Shown here piece after piece: positions 43,484 through 54,602 of a stretch of 64,000 nucleotides of DNA. Source of the stretch: Micromonospora aurantiaca ATCC 27029. GTDB taxonomy: Bacteria > Actinomycetota > Actinomycetes > Mycobacteriales > Micromonosporaceae. A model generated the notes under the pieces. The model was not told where the DNA came from, did not search any database, and was given only the letters and a program-made list of their open reading frames with translations. The translations under genes and the position numbers were made by a program. Location: contig NC_014391.1 in NCBI RefSeq assembly GCF_000145235.1, positions 5,537,501 through 5,601,500 of the forward strand. Reading direction: 5' to 3'. How positions within the stretch are numbered: the first letter of the stretch is position 1; each line of letters opens with the position of its first letter.

Positions 43484-44845
43484 GTGTCCGACGCGCGACC
43501 CGCCCGGGAGGCCCCGGCCACCTTCCGGGACGTCTTCGGTCAGTCGGAGTTCCGCGCCATCTTCGCCGCCAACACCCTCTCCTGGGTGGGCGACTACCTG
43601 GCCCGCGCCGCGGTCACGGTGCTCGTGCTGCGCGAGACCGATTCGGTCGCGCTCTCCGCCGCCGCGTTCGCCGCCAGCTACCTTCCCTGGCTGGTCGGCG
43701 GCCCGCTGCTCTCCGCGCTCGCCGAGCGGCACAACTACCGCCGGGTCATGGTCGTCTGCGACCTCCTCCGGATGGCGCTGATGGCGCTGGTCGCGATGCC
43801 CTGGATGCCGACCTGGTCGATCTTCGCGCTGATCTTCCTGGCCACGCTCGCGAACCCGCCGAGCCAGGCGGCGCGGTCGGCGCTGATGCCGCACCTCCTG
43901 ACCGGCGACCGGCTGGTCGTGGGCCTGGCCGCGTTCACCAGCGCCGGCCAGGCCGCCCAGGTCGTCGGTTACCTGATCGGCGCCACGGTGGCGGCGCTCA
44001 ACCCGAACACCGCGCTGCTCGTCAACGCCGTGACCTTCGCCGTGTCGGCCGCGCTGGTCCGCTTCGGCGTGCGCGAGCGGCCACCGGCGATGGCCGAGGT
44101 GCACCGCAGCCACCTGCTGCGGGAGACCGTCCAGGGCTTCCGGATCGTCTTCGAGCGGCCGGTGCTGCGCGCCATCGCGGTGCTGGTGTTCAGCGCGATG
44201 CTCTTCTCGATCGTCCCCGAGGGACTGGCAGCGGGCTGGGCCGCCGACCGGACCGACGGCCGGATGGACGCCGGCACCGCGCAGGGGCTGATCATGGCCG
44301 CCGTCCCGGTCGGCTACATCCTCGGCGGGCTGACCATCAGCCGGCTCGTCGGCCCGGAGCGGCGGCTGACGCTGATGCGACCGTTGATGATCATCGCGCC
44401 GGCGACACTCGTACCCGCGTTGTTCAACCCGCCGCCGACGGTGGTGGCGCTGCTGGCCGGGGGGTGCGGTTTCGCCGTCGCCGGGCTCGTCCCGGTCGCC
44501 AACGGCCTGTTCGTACAGGCGCTGCCGGACGGCTTCCGGGCCCGGGCGTTCGGCGTCATGGCCAGCGGCACGCAGATCATCCAGGGTGCCGCGGTGCTGG
44601 TCACGGGCGCGCTCGCGGAGCGGTTCTCGGTCCCGTCGGTGGTCGGCGTCTGGAGCGCCGCCGGTGTGCTGATCATGACGGTCGCGGCGCTCGCCTGGCC
44701 CCGGCCACAGGTGATCCACGAGGCCGTCGCGGCCGCCCGCGCCGAGTCGGCGGCCGGCGGCGGGCCGGCGCACGCGCACGCGCCCGGCCCCGCGTCCGGT
44801 GACCGGAACCGCGAGCACGGGCGACACCGGCACGCGGTGACGTGA
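43484..44845 (+). CDS. MFS transporter
   Basis: A 453-residue major facilitator superfamily protein with about 12 membrane helices. The N-terminal half contains D-Y-L-A-R-A-A-V-T and the loop A-E-R-H-N-Y-R-R-V-M (motif A-like). It resembles the MFS_3/enterobactin-exporter type; the substrate is unknown. The C-terminus is a soluble tail rich in His/Ala (H-A-H-A-P-G-P, then R-H-R-H-A-V-T), which could bind metal. The start is GTG 43484 behind GGAGG (43474-43478); the ATG at 43472 overlaps that site. In the 245 bp upstream I see no gene. Confidence 0.85.
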   Translation: MSDARPAREAPATFRDVFGQSEFRAIFAANTLSWVGDYLARAAVTVLVLRETDSVALSAAAFAASYLPWLVGGPLLSALAERHNYRRVMVVCDLLRMALMALVAMPWMPTWSIFALIFLATLANPPSQAARSALMPHLLTGDRLVVGLAAFTSAGQAAQVVGYLIGATVAALNPNTALLVNAVTFAVSAALVRFGVRERPPAMAEVHRSHLLRETVQGFRIVFERPVLRAIAVLVFSAMLFSIVPEGLAAGWAADRTDGRMDAGTAQGLIMAAVPVGYILGGLTISRLVGPERRLTLMRPLMIIAPATLVPALFNPPPTVVALLAGGCGFAVAGLVPVANGLFVQALPDGFRARAFGVMASGTQIIQGAAVLVTGALAERFSVPSVVGVWSAAGVLIMTVAALAWPRPQVIHEAVAAARAESAAGGGPAHAHAPGPASGDRNREHGRHRHAVT

Positions 44846-44902
44846 TCCGCGCCGCCCGGCGGGCGGGCGCGGGTGCCGGGCCGCACCTGGCAGGATGGAA
44901 GC

Positions 44903-45310
44903 GTGACTTCCCCAGGCGAGTCGATGACCCTCTTCGAGGCGATCGGCGGTGAACCGGCCTTCCGCAAGCTGGTGGACGAGTTCTACGCCGGTGTGGCCGA
45001 CGACCCGCTGCTGCGGCCGATGTACCCGGAGGAGGACCTGGGCCCGGCGGCGGACCGGCTGACCCTGTTCCTCATCCAGTACTGGGGCGGACCGCACACC
45101 TACTCCGAGCAGCGCGGCCACCCGCGGCTGCGGATGCGGCACGCCCCGTTCCGGATCGGCGCGGCCGAGCGGGACGCCTGGCTGCACCACATGCGCCGGG
45201 CGGTGGACACGCTCGACCTGCCGCCGCAGCTCGCCGCCGCGCTCTGGGACTACCTGGAGCGGGCCGCGTACTTCATGGTGAACGTGATGGAGGACCCGGC
45301 CGCGGGCTGA
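44903..45310 (+). CDS. glbO: Group II truncated hemoglobin
   Basis: A 135-residue 2-on-2 globin of the TrHbO type: Tyr B10 in V-D-E-F-Y-A-G-V, the proximal His in R-H-A-P-F-R-I-G, and Trp G8 in R-D-A-W-L-H-H-M. Group II globins bind O2 tightly and may scavenge NO/peroxide or assist respiration. The start is GTG 44903 (V-T-S-P-G-E-S-M-T-L-F-E) with AGGATGGAAG upstream. In M. tuberculosis glbO (Rv2470) directly follows the HNH gene; here MscS and MFS genes intervene. Confidence 0.93.
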   Translation: MTSPGESMTLFEAIGGEPAFRKLVDEFYAGVADDPLLRPMYPEEDLGPAADRLTLFLIQYWGGPHTYSEQRGHPRLRMRHAPFRIGAAERDAWLHHMRRAVDTLDLPPQLAAALWDYLERAAYFMVNVMEDPAAG

Positions 45311-45317
45311 GCCCGGC

Positions 45318-45902
45318 TCAGAGCAGGGCGCCCTCGTCGTGCAGCCAGTCGACGAACGTCACGGCGACCGCGGCGCCGCAGTCGAGCATCTCGACGAGCA
45401 GCGCGTCGTGGGCGCCGGCGCCGAGCGGGACCTGCAACTCGGCGTAGATCGGAAGCTGACCGCGCTCGGTCGGGTCGCCGATGTACGCCTTGCAGAAGCG
45501 CCGGGTGTGGTTCCACTCGTTCACGACGCGGTAGGCCCGGTCGGCCCAGTCCGGCGGGACCGTCGCGTGCGGGCGGGCCCGCATCACCAGGATCTCGTCG
45601 TCCGGGCCCTCCAGCGCGACGAGCACGGCGTGCCGCTCCCACATGGCCAGCAGGTTGCCGTCGCCGTCGGCCAGATAGCGGACGTCGAGCAGGTCGAGCG
45701 CGTCGCAGACCCGGCTCAGGGTGACCGGCGCGACGGTGGCCGGCATGTCCGCGAGGACCGGCCGCTCAGGTGGCGCCACGTCGTCCCCCGGCTGGCGAGG
45801 GGTCGGTGGGCCGACCCGGATGGTGTCATCCACTGTGGTCCCGCTTCGAGTCTCCGGCTCCCCGCCAGCGGCGGGACCAGGGCGCCATGACCACCACGGC
45901 AT
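45318..45902 (-). CDS. YbjN-domain protein
   Basis: A 194-residue protein with an acidic, disordered first 60 residues and a YbjN/type-III-chaperone-like fold (about 62-190): L-S-R-V-C-D-A-L-D-L-L-D-V-R-Y, M-W-E-R-H-A-V-L-V-A-L-E-G-P-D-D-E, V-V-N-E-W-N and P-L-G-A-G-A-H-D-A-L-L-V-E-M. YbjN proteins are implicated in stress tolerance, but the mechanism is unknown. I keep the ATG at 45902; a GTG before D-D-T-I-R (about residue 24) could also serve. Convergent with glbO, seven bases apart. Confidence 0.78.
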   Translation of the reverse strand: MPWWSWRPGPAAGGEPETRSGTTVDDTIRVGPPTPRQPGDDVAPPERPVLADMPATVAPVTLSRVCDALDLLDVRYLADGDGNLLAMWERHAVLVALEGPDDEILVMRARPHATVPPDWADRAYRVVNEWNHTRRFCKAYIGDPTERGQLPIYAELQVPLGAGAHDALLVEMLDCGAAVAVTFVDWLHDEGALL

Positions 45903-46033
45903 CGCTCGCGCACCTCACTCCCCAGCGGATCCGGACGCCTACGGTGCGTTGGATCCGAGGATGGACGGTACCCGGACAGACGGCGTGAGGCATCCCCCCA
46001 ACGACCGCCCCAAACCGGAAGGACGAAGCTGGG

Positions 46034-46696
46034 TCATCCGTTCGGATGACCTACCGTCGGCCTGAGTGCAAGATCGGCGACGGTACGCGACCAGGCCGCC
46101 CCGAACGGTCCGACGAGTCCGACCCATCGACCAGCCGTACGCACCTGAACGTCGTCCGCGCCCGCGCCGAGGAAGCCCATCCGGACCAGGGCCTGCACCA
46201 GCCGCTGCGACACCTCGACGGGTGTGCGAGGCGCCTCGTCCGGGGTCACCACCACGGCGACGTGGTCCAGCAGCGCGTCCCGCAGCACCCGCTGCCCGAC
46301 CGCGCGGCCCGCCACGCCGTGCGTGGCCGCCTCGCGCAGCGTCCCGGCCGCCGCCTCCGCGATCCGGAGCAGTTCGGCGCCGGGCAGCGCCTCCACCGCC
46401 CGGCTCGCGGCCGGTGGGAGCTGCCACCGCCAGCCGTCGTCCCGGCGTACCGGAAGCGCGGCGCCCCCGGCGGAGAGTTCGGCCAGCAGTTCCCCCGCGG
46501 CGACCGTGACGTCCCCGGGAGCGGCGCCGGGCACGGTTCGGACCACGAGCACCCCCCACGGCAGACGCGCCCAGAGGGCGGTACGGCCCGCCCCGGGCAC
46601 CGGCCGCAGCCGGACCAGCGTGGCCGGGTCGAACCGGACCAGCCGGGCCAGGAAGGCCCCGGCGTCGGCCGTCCCGGTCAACCCGTGCCCGGTCAT
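46034..46696 (-). CDS. Hypothetical protein coupled to a thioesterase gene
   Basis: A 220-residue soluble protein with no recognised family. It is Ala/Val/Leu-rich, with W-A-R-L-P-W-G-V-L-V-V-R-T-V-P, a W-R-W-Q-L-P motif and a C-terminal V-R-T-A-G-R-W-V-G-L-V-G-P-F-G-A-A-W. Its ATG (46696) overlaps the thioesterase stop by four bases (ATGA), implying coupled expression and perhaps a shared pathway. The mycobacterial neighbourhood of the ABC-F gene also has such small conserved genes. The stop lies in a short palindrome, GTCATCCGTTCGGATGAC. Confidence 0.7.
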   Translation of the reverse strand: MTGHGLTGTADAGAFLARLVRFDPATLVRLRPVPGAGRTALWARLPWGVLVVRTVPGAAPGDVTVAAGELLAELSAGGAALPVRRDDGWRWQLPPAASRAVEALPGAELLRIAEAAAGTLREAATHGVAGRAVGQRVLRDALLDHVAVVVTPDEAPRTPVEVSQRLVQALVRMGFLGAGADDVQVRTAGRWVGLVGPFGAAWSRTVADLALRPTVGHPNG

Positions 46697-47136
46697 CCGC
46701 TCAGCCCCGGCGCGTAGCGGAGCAGGAACGCCCGCTCCTCCGGCGAGATCCGGCGCGGGCGCTGCGCCGTCAGGTCGAACGGCACCAGCAGCGACCGGGC
46801 GGTGCCGGCCAGCGTGTCGCCGTCGTACAGCTCGTACGCGACCGAGAAGGAGGCGGCCCTGATCTGGTCCACCCACAGCTCGATCCGTACCGTCGGGGCG
46901 GCCTCCGCGCTGGCCCGGCCGAGCGCGTAGTCGACCGGGCGCAGGTAGTCGACCTCGTGCCGCCGGATGACCACACCGTCGGCGAACGAGCCCACTCCCC
47001 ACGCCCGGCCGCCGGCGAACATCATCGCCACCCGGGCCTCCTCGTAGAGCGTGAGGAAGCGGGCGTTGTTGACGTGGCCGTACGCGTCCAGGTCGGACCA
47101 GCGCAGCGCGCAGTGGTAGACGAACCGGTCAGACAA
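46693..47136 (-). CDS. Hotdog-fold acyl-CoA thioesterase (4HBT family)
   Basis: A 147-residue single hotdog domain of the YbgC/4-hydroxybenzoyl-CoA thioesterase type. The catalytic motif is R-W-S-D-L-D-A-Y-G-H-V-N-N-A-R-F, followed by Y-E-E-A-R. It cleaves an acyl-CoA of unknown chain length. The start appears to be TTG 47136 (S-D-R-F-V-Y-H-C), an uncommon codon; no better in-frame start exists near the motif. It lies 13 bases after the ettA stop on the same strand. Confidence 0.88.
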   Translation of the reverse strand: MSDRFVYHCALRWSDLDAYGHVNNARFLTLYEEARVAMMFAGGRAWGVGSFADGVVIRRHEVDYLRPVDYALGRASAEAAPTVRIELWVDQIRAASFSVAYELYDGDTLAGTARSLLVPFDLTAQRPRRISPEERAFLLRYAPGLSG

Positions 47137-47149
47137 GGGTCGGCCCCGG

Positions 47150-48826
<1,677 letters not shown>

Positions 48827-49205
48827 GGTGCGGGCTACCTCCGTCGGTTGCGATCGCGGGCTTGTCGGGTGCGGGGCGCGGGCGTCGATCTCCGCCTGCC
48901 GCCGCCGGCCGGGAGCCGGCCGCGCGCACGCCGCCGTCAATCCTGACAGGTACGGACCGCCACGCCCACATCACCCCACCCCAGGGGTACGGCGGCGAGC
49001 CTCGTCGCCGACACCGGTAGCACTCGTGGACGTCTCCGGTACGACCGGGAAGAGCCGAACTACGGGCCCGGGTGTCGACAAGATCACGCGTTGGGTTCGG
49101 CGGTTCTGGGACGGGTAGGTAACTCCGGCACGGGGGATCAGACGCCGCAGCTACGCTCAGTACGCTCATCGCGGTGGACCCGTCAGTACCCGGAGGTGGC
49201 CGATC
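48827..49205. other. Divergent intergenic region, ettA and otsA
   Basis: There are 379 bp with no supported gene. Toward otsA it has TACGCT hexamers at 49152-49157 and 49161-49166, either of which could be a -10 box, and GGAGGTG at 49192-49198 before the GTG start. Toward ettA it has the GGAGGT ribosome site. The middle shows nothing else clear. Confidence 0.5.
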
Positions 49206-50606
49206 GTGACCGTCCGTAGCTCCTTTGTCGTAGTGGCCAACCGTCTGCCGGTCGACGAGGTGAGCACACCCGAGGGGCGGCAGTGGCGGCGCAGCCCCGG
49301 CGGGCTGGTGACCGCGCTGCACCCGGTGCTGGCCGAGCACCAGGGCACCTGGGTGGGGTGGGCCGGCGGCACCGGCGCCGCGCCCGAGCCGTTCGACCTG
49401 GAGGGCATCCGGCTGCACCCGGTGCCGTTGAGCGCCGAGGAGTTGGAGCGCTACTACGAGGGCCAGTCGAACGCGACGATCTGGCCGCTCTACCACGACG
49501 CGGTGGAGACGCCCGCCTACAAGCGGCGCTGGCGCGAGGCGTACCGGCTGGTCAACGCCCGGTTCGCGGAGGCCGCGGCGGACGTGGCCGCCGAGGGCGC
49601 GACGGTCTGGGTCCAGGACTACCAGCTCCAGCTCGTGCCGGCGATGCTCCGCGAGCTGCGGCCGGACCTGCGGATCGGCTTCTTCCTGCACATCCCGTTC
49701 CCGCCGATCGAGCTGTTCATGCAGATGCCGTTCCGCACCGAGATCCTCCGTGGACTGCTCGGCGCGGACCTGGTCGGCTTCCAGCAGCGCCTGGCGGCGC
49801 AGAACTTCGTCCGGCTGGCCCGGCACCTGCTCGGCCTGCGCTACGAGGGCCAGATGATCCAGGTCGACGGCAGGCAGGTGAAGGCCGGCGCGTTCCCCAT
49901 CTCGATCGACACCAAGGAGATGGAGCGGCTGGCCGAGGACCCCGCGATCCAGGCCCGGGCCAAGCAGATCCGCGAGGAGCTGGGCAACCCGAAGACGATC
50001 ATCCTGGGCGTCGACCGGCTCGACTACACCAAGGGCATCGAACTCCGGCTGAAGGCCTTCCGAGAACTCCTCGCTGACGGAAAGTTGACAGTTCCGGACG
50101 CGGTTATGGTGCAGGTCGCCACGCCCAGCCGCGAGCGCGTGGAGCACTACCAGGCACTTCGGGTGAAGGTGGAACGCGAGGTTGGCCGGATCAATGGTGA
50201 ATTCGGCCGGGTCGGCGTGCCTGCAGTGCATTATCTGCATCAGTCGTACAGTCGCTCCGAACTGGCCGCGATGTACGTCGCGGCCGACGTGATGATGGTG
50301 ACCCCGCTGCGAGACGGAATGAATCTGGTGGCCAAGGAGTACGTCGCATCGCGCGCCGACCAGGGCGGCGCGCTCGTGCTCAGTGAGTTCGCCGGCGCCG
50401 CGACAGAGCTGCGCCAGGCGTTCCTGTGTAATCCGCACGACCCGGACGCGGTGAAGGACGCGTTGCTGCGGGCCGTGCATGTCGAAAAGCCCGAAGCCCG
50501 CCGCCGGATGCGCGTCATGCAGCGCCATCTGCGCAGCCACGACGTGGGCCACTGGGCCAAGTCGTTCCTCAGCGAGCTCGGCGTCCCCGATACGGAGGCT
50601 GCGTGA
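49206..50606 (+). CDS. otsA: Trehalose-6-phosphate synthase
   Basis: A GT20 glycosyltransferase making trehalose 6-phosphate from UDP-/GDP-glucose and glucose 6-phosphate. The 466 residues have [43 protein letters not shown] and [13 protein letters not shown]. The start is GTG 49206 with GGAGGTG upstream. The stop overlaps the start of the phosphatase fusion gene by four bases (GTGA). The product is an osmolyte and desiccation protectant. Confidence 0.96.
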   Translation: MTVRSSFVVVANRLPVDEVSTPEGRQWRRSPGGLVTALHPVLAEHQGTWVGWAGGTGAAPEPFDLEGIRLHPVPLSAEELERYYEGQSNATIWPLYHDAVETPAYKRRWREAYRLVNARFAEAAADVAAEGATVWVQDYQLQLVPAMLRELRPDLRIGFFLHIPFPPIELFMQMPFRTEILRGLLGADLVGFQQRLAAQNFVRLARHLLGLRYEGQMIQVDGRQVKAGAFPISIDTKEMERLAEDPAIQARAKQIREELGNPKTIILGVDRLDYTKGIELRLKAFRELLADGKLTVPDAVMVQVATPSRERVEHYQALRVKVEREVGRINGEFGRVGVPAVHYLHQSYSRSELAAMYVAADVMMVTPLRDGMNLVAKEYVASRADQGGALVLSEFAGAATELRQAFLCNPHDPDAVKDALLRAVHVEKPEARRRMRVMQRHLRSHDVGHWAKSFLSELGVPDTEAA

Positions 50607-53203
50607 CCTCGCCCGCCCCCGCCGCCGCCCACGGCGGCGTGCTGGATCCCGAACTGCGTGCCGCCATCGGCCGTATCGCCCGGGTTCCGCAACTCCTGGT
50701 CGCCTGCGACTACGACGGCACGCTGGCGCCGATCGTCGAGGACCCCAGCAAGGCAGTGCCGCTGCCCGAGTCGGTGGCGGCCGTACGCGCGCTCGCCGCG
50801 CTGCCGCAGACGAGCGTCGCCGTCGTCTCCGGCCGGGCGCTGCGCGACCTGGCCACGCTCTCCCGGCTGCCCAGCGAGGTGCACCTCGTCGGCAGCCACG
50901 GCTCGGAGTTCGACATCGGCTTCGTCGAGCGGCTCACCCCCGAGCTGATCGCGGTCCGGCACCGGCTCCGCGAGGCGCTGCGCGAGATCGCCGCCGAGCA
51001 CCCGGGCATCCGCCTGGAACGCAAGCCGGCCAGCGTCGCAGTGCACACCCGCGGTGTCGACCCGCACGTCGCCGCCCGGGCCGTCGAGGCGGTCCGCAAC
51101 GGCCCCGCGACCTGGGAGGGCGTGACAGTCACCCAGGGCAAGGAGGTCATCGAGCTGTCGGTGGTCGTCACCAACAAGGGCACCGCCGTCGACCAGCTCC
51201 GCACCCAGCTCGCCGCGAGCGCGGTGCTGTTCATCGGCGACGACGTCACCGACGAGAACGCCTTCGGCAACCTGACCGGGCCGGACGTCGGCATCAAGAT
51301 CGGTCCCGGGGAGACCCGGGCCGACTACCGGGTGGCCGAGCCGATCGAGGCGGCCCGGGCGCTCGGGCTGCTGCTGGAGACGCGGCGGCACTGGCTGTTC
51401 GGCGAGCGGGCGGTGCCGATCGAGCGGCACTCGATGCTCGCCAACGGCCGTACCGTCGCGCTCGTCACACCGGAAGCCAAGATCACCTGGCTGTGCCACC
51501 CGAAGCCGGACTCGGCGGCGATCTTCGCCGACCTGGTCGGCGGCAGCCCGGCCGGGCATTTCACGGTCGGCCCGGAGCGGGGCGGCATCCCGCTGGGCCA
51601 GCGCTACCGCAGCAACACGATGACGGTCGAGACCCGCTGGTCCGGCCTGACCGTGACCGACTGGCTCGACCTGCCGGTACGGGAGACCACGCCGGACGAC
51701 CCCGCAGTGGTCAGCGGCGACTCGACACTGGTCCGGGTGCTCAGCGGCACCGGGCGGGCCCGGGTCGAGTTCGCGCCGCGCCCCGAGTTCGGTCAGGTGG
51801 CGGTGCAGCTCCAGCCGCTCGACGACGGCCTGCTGGTGCTCGGCTCCAACGAGCCGGTCGCGCTGCACTCCCCCGGCGTCGAGTGGGAGGTCACCAACGA
51901 CGCCGGCTACGAGACCGCGAAGGCGGTGGTCGACCTGTCCGCCGCCGGTGGCCAGGTGGTGCTGGAGCTGCGCTTCGGCACGCAGAGCCTGGAACCGCAC
52001 CGGCTGCCGCTGCACGAGCGGCAGGCCGCCGCGGAGCAGCCCTGGAAGGACTGGGTGGCCTCGCTGCGGCTGCCCGCGACCGCCCGGGACCTGGTCGCCC
52101 GCAGCGCGCTGACGCTGCGCGGCCTCTGCCACGAACCGACCGGCTCGATCCTCGCCGCGGCCACCACGTCGCTGCCGGAGGAACTGGGCGGTGTCCGCAA
52201 CTGGGACTACCGCTACTGCTGGCTGCGGGACGCCGCGATGACCGCCCGCGCGCTTGTCGACCTCGGCTCGACCGAGGAGGCCGAAGGGCTGCTGCGCTGG
52301 ATCGACGGCGTGGTCGAGCGCACCGGCGGGCACCCGGAGCGGCTGCACCCGCTCTACACGGTGGACGGCTTCGAACTGGGCGCCGAGGCGGTCATCGACA
52401 CGCTGCCCGGCTACGCCGGCTCCCGGCCGGTACGCGTCGGCAACCTCGCCAACCACCAGCTCCAGCTCGACGTCTTCGGCCCGGTCGCGGACCTGATCGC
52501 GGCGGTGGCCGACGCCCGTGGCTCGATCCGCGACGACGAGTGGCGGGTGCTGGAGAACATGGTCGAGGCGGTACGCCGCCGCTGGCACGAGCCCGACCAC
52601 GGCATCTGGGAGGCCCGCCTCCCCCCGCGGCACCACGTCTTCTCCAAGGTCATGCTCTGGATGACGGTGGACCGCGCGCTGCACGTCGTACGCCGCCACG
52701 GCGGCGAGGACCGGCCCGAGTGGGTCGAGCTGCGCGACCGGATCGCCTCGAACGTGCTGGAGCACGGCTGGCACCCGGAGGCCGAGGCGTACAGCGTCGC
52801 CTACGGGTACGAGGAGATGGACGCCTCGTCACTGTGGATCGGCATCTCCGGGCTGCTCGCCGGCGACGACCCGCGTTTCCTCTCCACCGTGCTCAAGATC
52901 GAGGCGGAGTTGCGCAGCGGTCCGGTCGTCTACCGGTACCACTGGGACGACGGCCTGCCCGGCCGGGAGGGCGGCTTCCACATCTGCACGTCGTGGCTGA
53001 TCGAGGCGTACCTGCGCACCGGTCGCCGCAGCGATGCCGAGGAGCTGTTCACCCAGATGGTCGACACGGCCGGGCCGACCGGGCTGCTGCCGGAGCAGTA
53101 CGACCCGCTGGCCGAGCGCGGGCTGGGCAACCACCCGCAGGCGTACAGCCACCTCGGCCTGATCCGCTGCGCCCTGCTGCTGGACAACATGCTCAAGCAG
53201 TGA
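50603..53203 (+). CDS. Trehalose-6-phosphatase fused to a GH15 glucoamylase/trehalase-like domain
   Basis: An 866-residue two-enzyme fusion. Residues about 25-265 are the HAD phosphatase OtsB (C-D-Y-D-G-T-L-A-P nucleophile motif, [18 protein letters not shown]). Residues about 275-865 are a GH15 enzyme: an N-terminal beta-sandwich, then an (alpha/alpha)6 barrel with [22 protein letters not shown] and [16 protein letters not shown]15 members in actinobacteria include trehalases. One protein could therefore make trehalose and also degrade it, or the GH15 part could act on another glucan. Coupled to otsA by GTGA overlap. Confidence 0.92.
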   Translation: MTSPAPAAAHGGVLDPELRAAIGRIARVPQLLVACDYDGTLAPIVEDPSKAVPLPESVAAVRALAALPQTSVAVVSGRALRDLATLSRLPSEVHLVGSHGSEFDIGFVERLTPELIAVRHRLREALREIAAEHPGIRLERKPASVAVHTRGVDPHVAARAVEAVRNGPATWEGVTVTQGKEVIELSVVVTNKGTAVDQLRTQLAASAVLFIGDDVTDENAFGNLTGPDVGIKIGPGETRADYRVAEPIEAARALGLLLETRRHWLFGERAVPIERHSMLANGRTVALVTPEAKITWLCHPKPDSAAIFADLVGGSPAGHFTVGPERGGIPLGQRYRSNTMTVETRWSGLTVTDWLDLPVRETTPDDPAVVSGDSTLVRVLSGTGRARVEFAPRPEFGQVAVQLQPLDDGLLVLGSNEPVALHSPGVEWEVTNDAGYETAKAVVDLSAAGGQVVLELRFGTQSLEPHRLPLHERQAAAEQPWKDWVASLRLPATARDLVARSALTLRGLCHEPTGSILAAATTSLPEELGGVRNWDYRYCWLRDAAMTARALVDLGSTEEAEGLLRWIDGVVERTGGHPERLHPLYTVDGFELGAEAVIDTLPGYAGSRPVRVGNLANHQLQLDVFGPVADLIAAVADARGSIRDDEWRVLENMVEAVRRRWHEPDHGIWEARLPPRHHVFSKVMLWMTVDRALHVVRRHGGEDRPEWVELRDRIASNVLEHGWHPEAEAYSVAYGYEEMDASSLWIGISGLLAGDDPRFLSTVLKIEAELRSGPVVYRYHWDDGLPGREGGFHICTSWLIEAYLRTGRRSDAEELFTQMVDTAGPTGLLPEQYDPLAERGLGNHPQAYSHLGLIRCALLLDNMLKQ

Positions 53204-53220
53204 CCTGACCGAAGCACCAG

Positions 53221-53254
53221 ACGGCGGCGAGGACCCCAAGGTCCCCGCCGCCGT
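53221..53254 (+). terminator. Terminator of the otsA-otsB/GH15 operon
   Basis: A 15-bp stem with one mismatch (53221-53235 with 53240-53254) and a 4-nt CCAA loop lies 18 bases after the stop codon. Confidence 0.75.
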
Positions 53255-53275
53255 CCCCGTCCCACCCCAGCCCGG

Positions 53276-53345
53276 CGATCTTGCACTTGCTGCCCCCGGC
53301 GAAGGGGCTATAACGGGCACCGAGCGGGCACCAAGTGCAAGATCG
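53276..53345. repeat. GATC-capped inverted repeat at the end of the cysG operon
   Basis: CGATCTTGCACTTG (53276-53289) pairs perfectly with CAAGTGCAAGATCG (53332-53345). The 42-nt interior is AT-richer than its surroundings. It lies six bases from the cysG stop and after the otsB terminator, so it probably ends the leftward transcript. Part of its right arm (GTGCAAGATCGGCG) recurs at 46066-46079. Confidence 0.8.
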
Positions 53346-53351
53346 GCGCTA

Positions 53352-54602
53352 TCAGGGGGCGGCGGGCGGGCTCAGGGCGTGGACCACGTCGCCGAGCACC
53401 ACGATCGCGGGTGGGCGCAGCGCGGCGGCCTCGACGTCGGCGGCAACCCTGCCCAGCGTGGAGCGCAGCGTGCGCTGGGCAGCTGTGGTGCCCTCCTGGA
53501 TCACCGCGGCGGGTGTGTCAGCCGGTTTGCCGTGCGCGATCAGCGTGGCGCCGATCACGGCGAGGTTCTTCAGGCCCATCAGGATCACCAGCGTGCCCCG
53601 CAGCCCGGCCAGGGCGTCCCAGCGCACCAGCGACGCGGGCGCGTCGGGCGCGAGGTGCCCGGAGACCACTGTGAACTCGTGCGCCACGCCCCGGTGGGTC
53701 ACCGGCACCCCGGCCACCTCCGGCACCGCGATCGCGCTCGTCACGCCGGGCACCACAGTCACCGGCACGCCCGCCTCGGCGCAGGCCAGCAACTCCTCGC
53801 CGCCACGGCCGAAGACGTACGGGTCGCCGCCCTTGAGCCGTACCACCACCTTGCCGGCCCGCGCCCGGTCCACCAGGATCCGGTTGATCTCCTCCTGGGC
53901 ACGGGACGGCCCGTACGGGATCTTGGAGGCGTCGACCAGCTCGACGTCCGGCCGCAGTTCGTCCAGGAGCAGGCCGGGCACGAGCCGGTCGGCGACGACC
54001 ACCTCGGCCTCGGTGAGCAGCCGCCACCCCTTCACGGTGATCAGCTCCGGGTCGCCCGGTCCGGATCCGACGAGTGCGACGCGCCCTCCGGTGTTAAGAG
54101 GGGGCCCTTCCTCTACCGCAGGCGTTAAGAGGGGGCCCTTCCTTCCGAGCAGGGCGCGGATGGCGTCGCGGGTCGCCATCGCTCGGCGGGGGTCGCCGCC
54201 GCCGAGGACCGCCACTGTGACCGGTCCGTGCCGGGTCACCGCCGGGGTCCACGCGCTCGCCGCCGTCCGGTCGTCGGCGCGTACGCAGAAGATCCGCCGC
54301 TCGGCCGCGGCGGCACTGACCGCAGCGGCGGCGGCCCGGTCGTCGACCGCCACCTGGACCAGCCATGCACCGTCCAGGTCGCCGGGGACGAACCGGCGCG
54401 GCTCCCAGTGCAGCCGCCCGGCGTCGACGTGCGCGCGCAGCGCCGGGGTCAGCTCGGGCGACACCAGCAGCACGTCCGCGCCGGCGTCGAGCAGCGCGGG
54501 CACCCGCCGGGTCGCCACCGCTCCCCCGCCGACGACGACCACGCGCCGCCCGCCCAGCCGCAACCCCAGGGGGTACGGGCTAGGCGGCGTCGGCCCGGTC
54601 AC
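53352..54602 (-). CDS. cysG: CysG-like siroheme synthase: precorrin-2 dehydrogenase plus uroporphyrinogen-III methyltransferase
   Basis: A 416-residue bifunctional tetrapyrrole enzyme. Residues 10-152 form an NAD-binding precorrin-2 dehydrogenase domain (V-V-V-V-G-G-G-A-V-A-T-R-R). Residues 174-416 are the SAM-dependent uroporphyrinogen-III C-methyltransferase (V-G-S-G-P-G-D-P-E-L-I-T, R-L-K-G-G-D-P-Y-V-F-G-R, P-G-V-T-S-A). The helical dimerisation domain of E. coli CysG is absent; residues 153-170 between the domains are encoded by copy C of the 52-bp repeat, including a TTA leucine codon (159). The product feeds siroheme and cobalamin synthesis. The GTG start overlaps the cobT stop (GTGA). 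Confidence 0.92.
   Translation of the reverse strand: MTGPTPPSPYPLGLRLGGRRVVVVGGGAVATRRVPALLDAGADVLLVSPELTPALRAHVDAGRLHWEPRRFVPGDLDGAWLVQVAVDDRAAAAAVSAAAAERRIFCVRADDRTAASAWTPAVTRHGPVTVAVLGGGDPRRAMATRDAIRALLGRKGPLLTPAVEEGPPLNTGGRVALVGSGPGDPELITVKGWRLLTEAEVVVADRLVPGLLLDELRPDVELVDASKIPYGPSRAQEEINRILVDRARAGKVVVRLKGGDPYVFGRGGEELLACAEAGVPVTVVPGVTSAIAVPEVAGVPVTHRGVAHEFTVVSGHLAPDAPASLVRWDALAGLRGTLVILMGLKNLAVIGATLIAHGKPADTPAAVIQEGTTAAQRTLRSTLGRVAADVEAAALRPPAIVVLGDVVHALSPPAAP
54093..54144 (+). repeat. 52-bp GGGCCC repeat, copy C, inside cysG
   Basis: Same two-unit element as copies A and B (GTTAAGAGGGGGCCCTTCCT, then CTACCGCAGGC, then a second unit). It is antisense to cysG and read in frame as R-K-G-P-L-L-T-P-A-V-E-E-G-P-P-L-N. 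It differs from copy B at only three or so positions. Confidence 0.92.
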
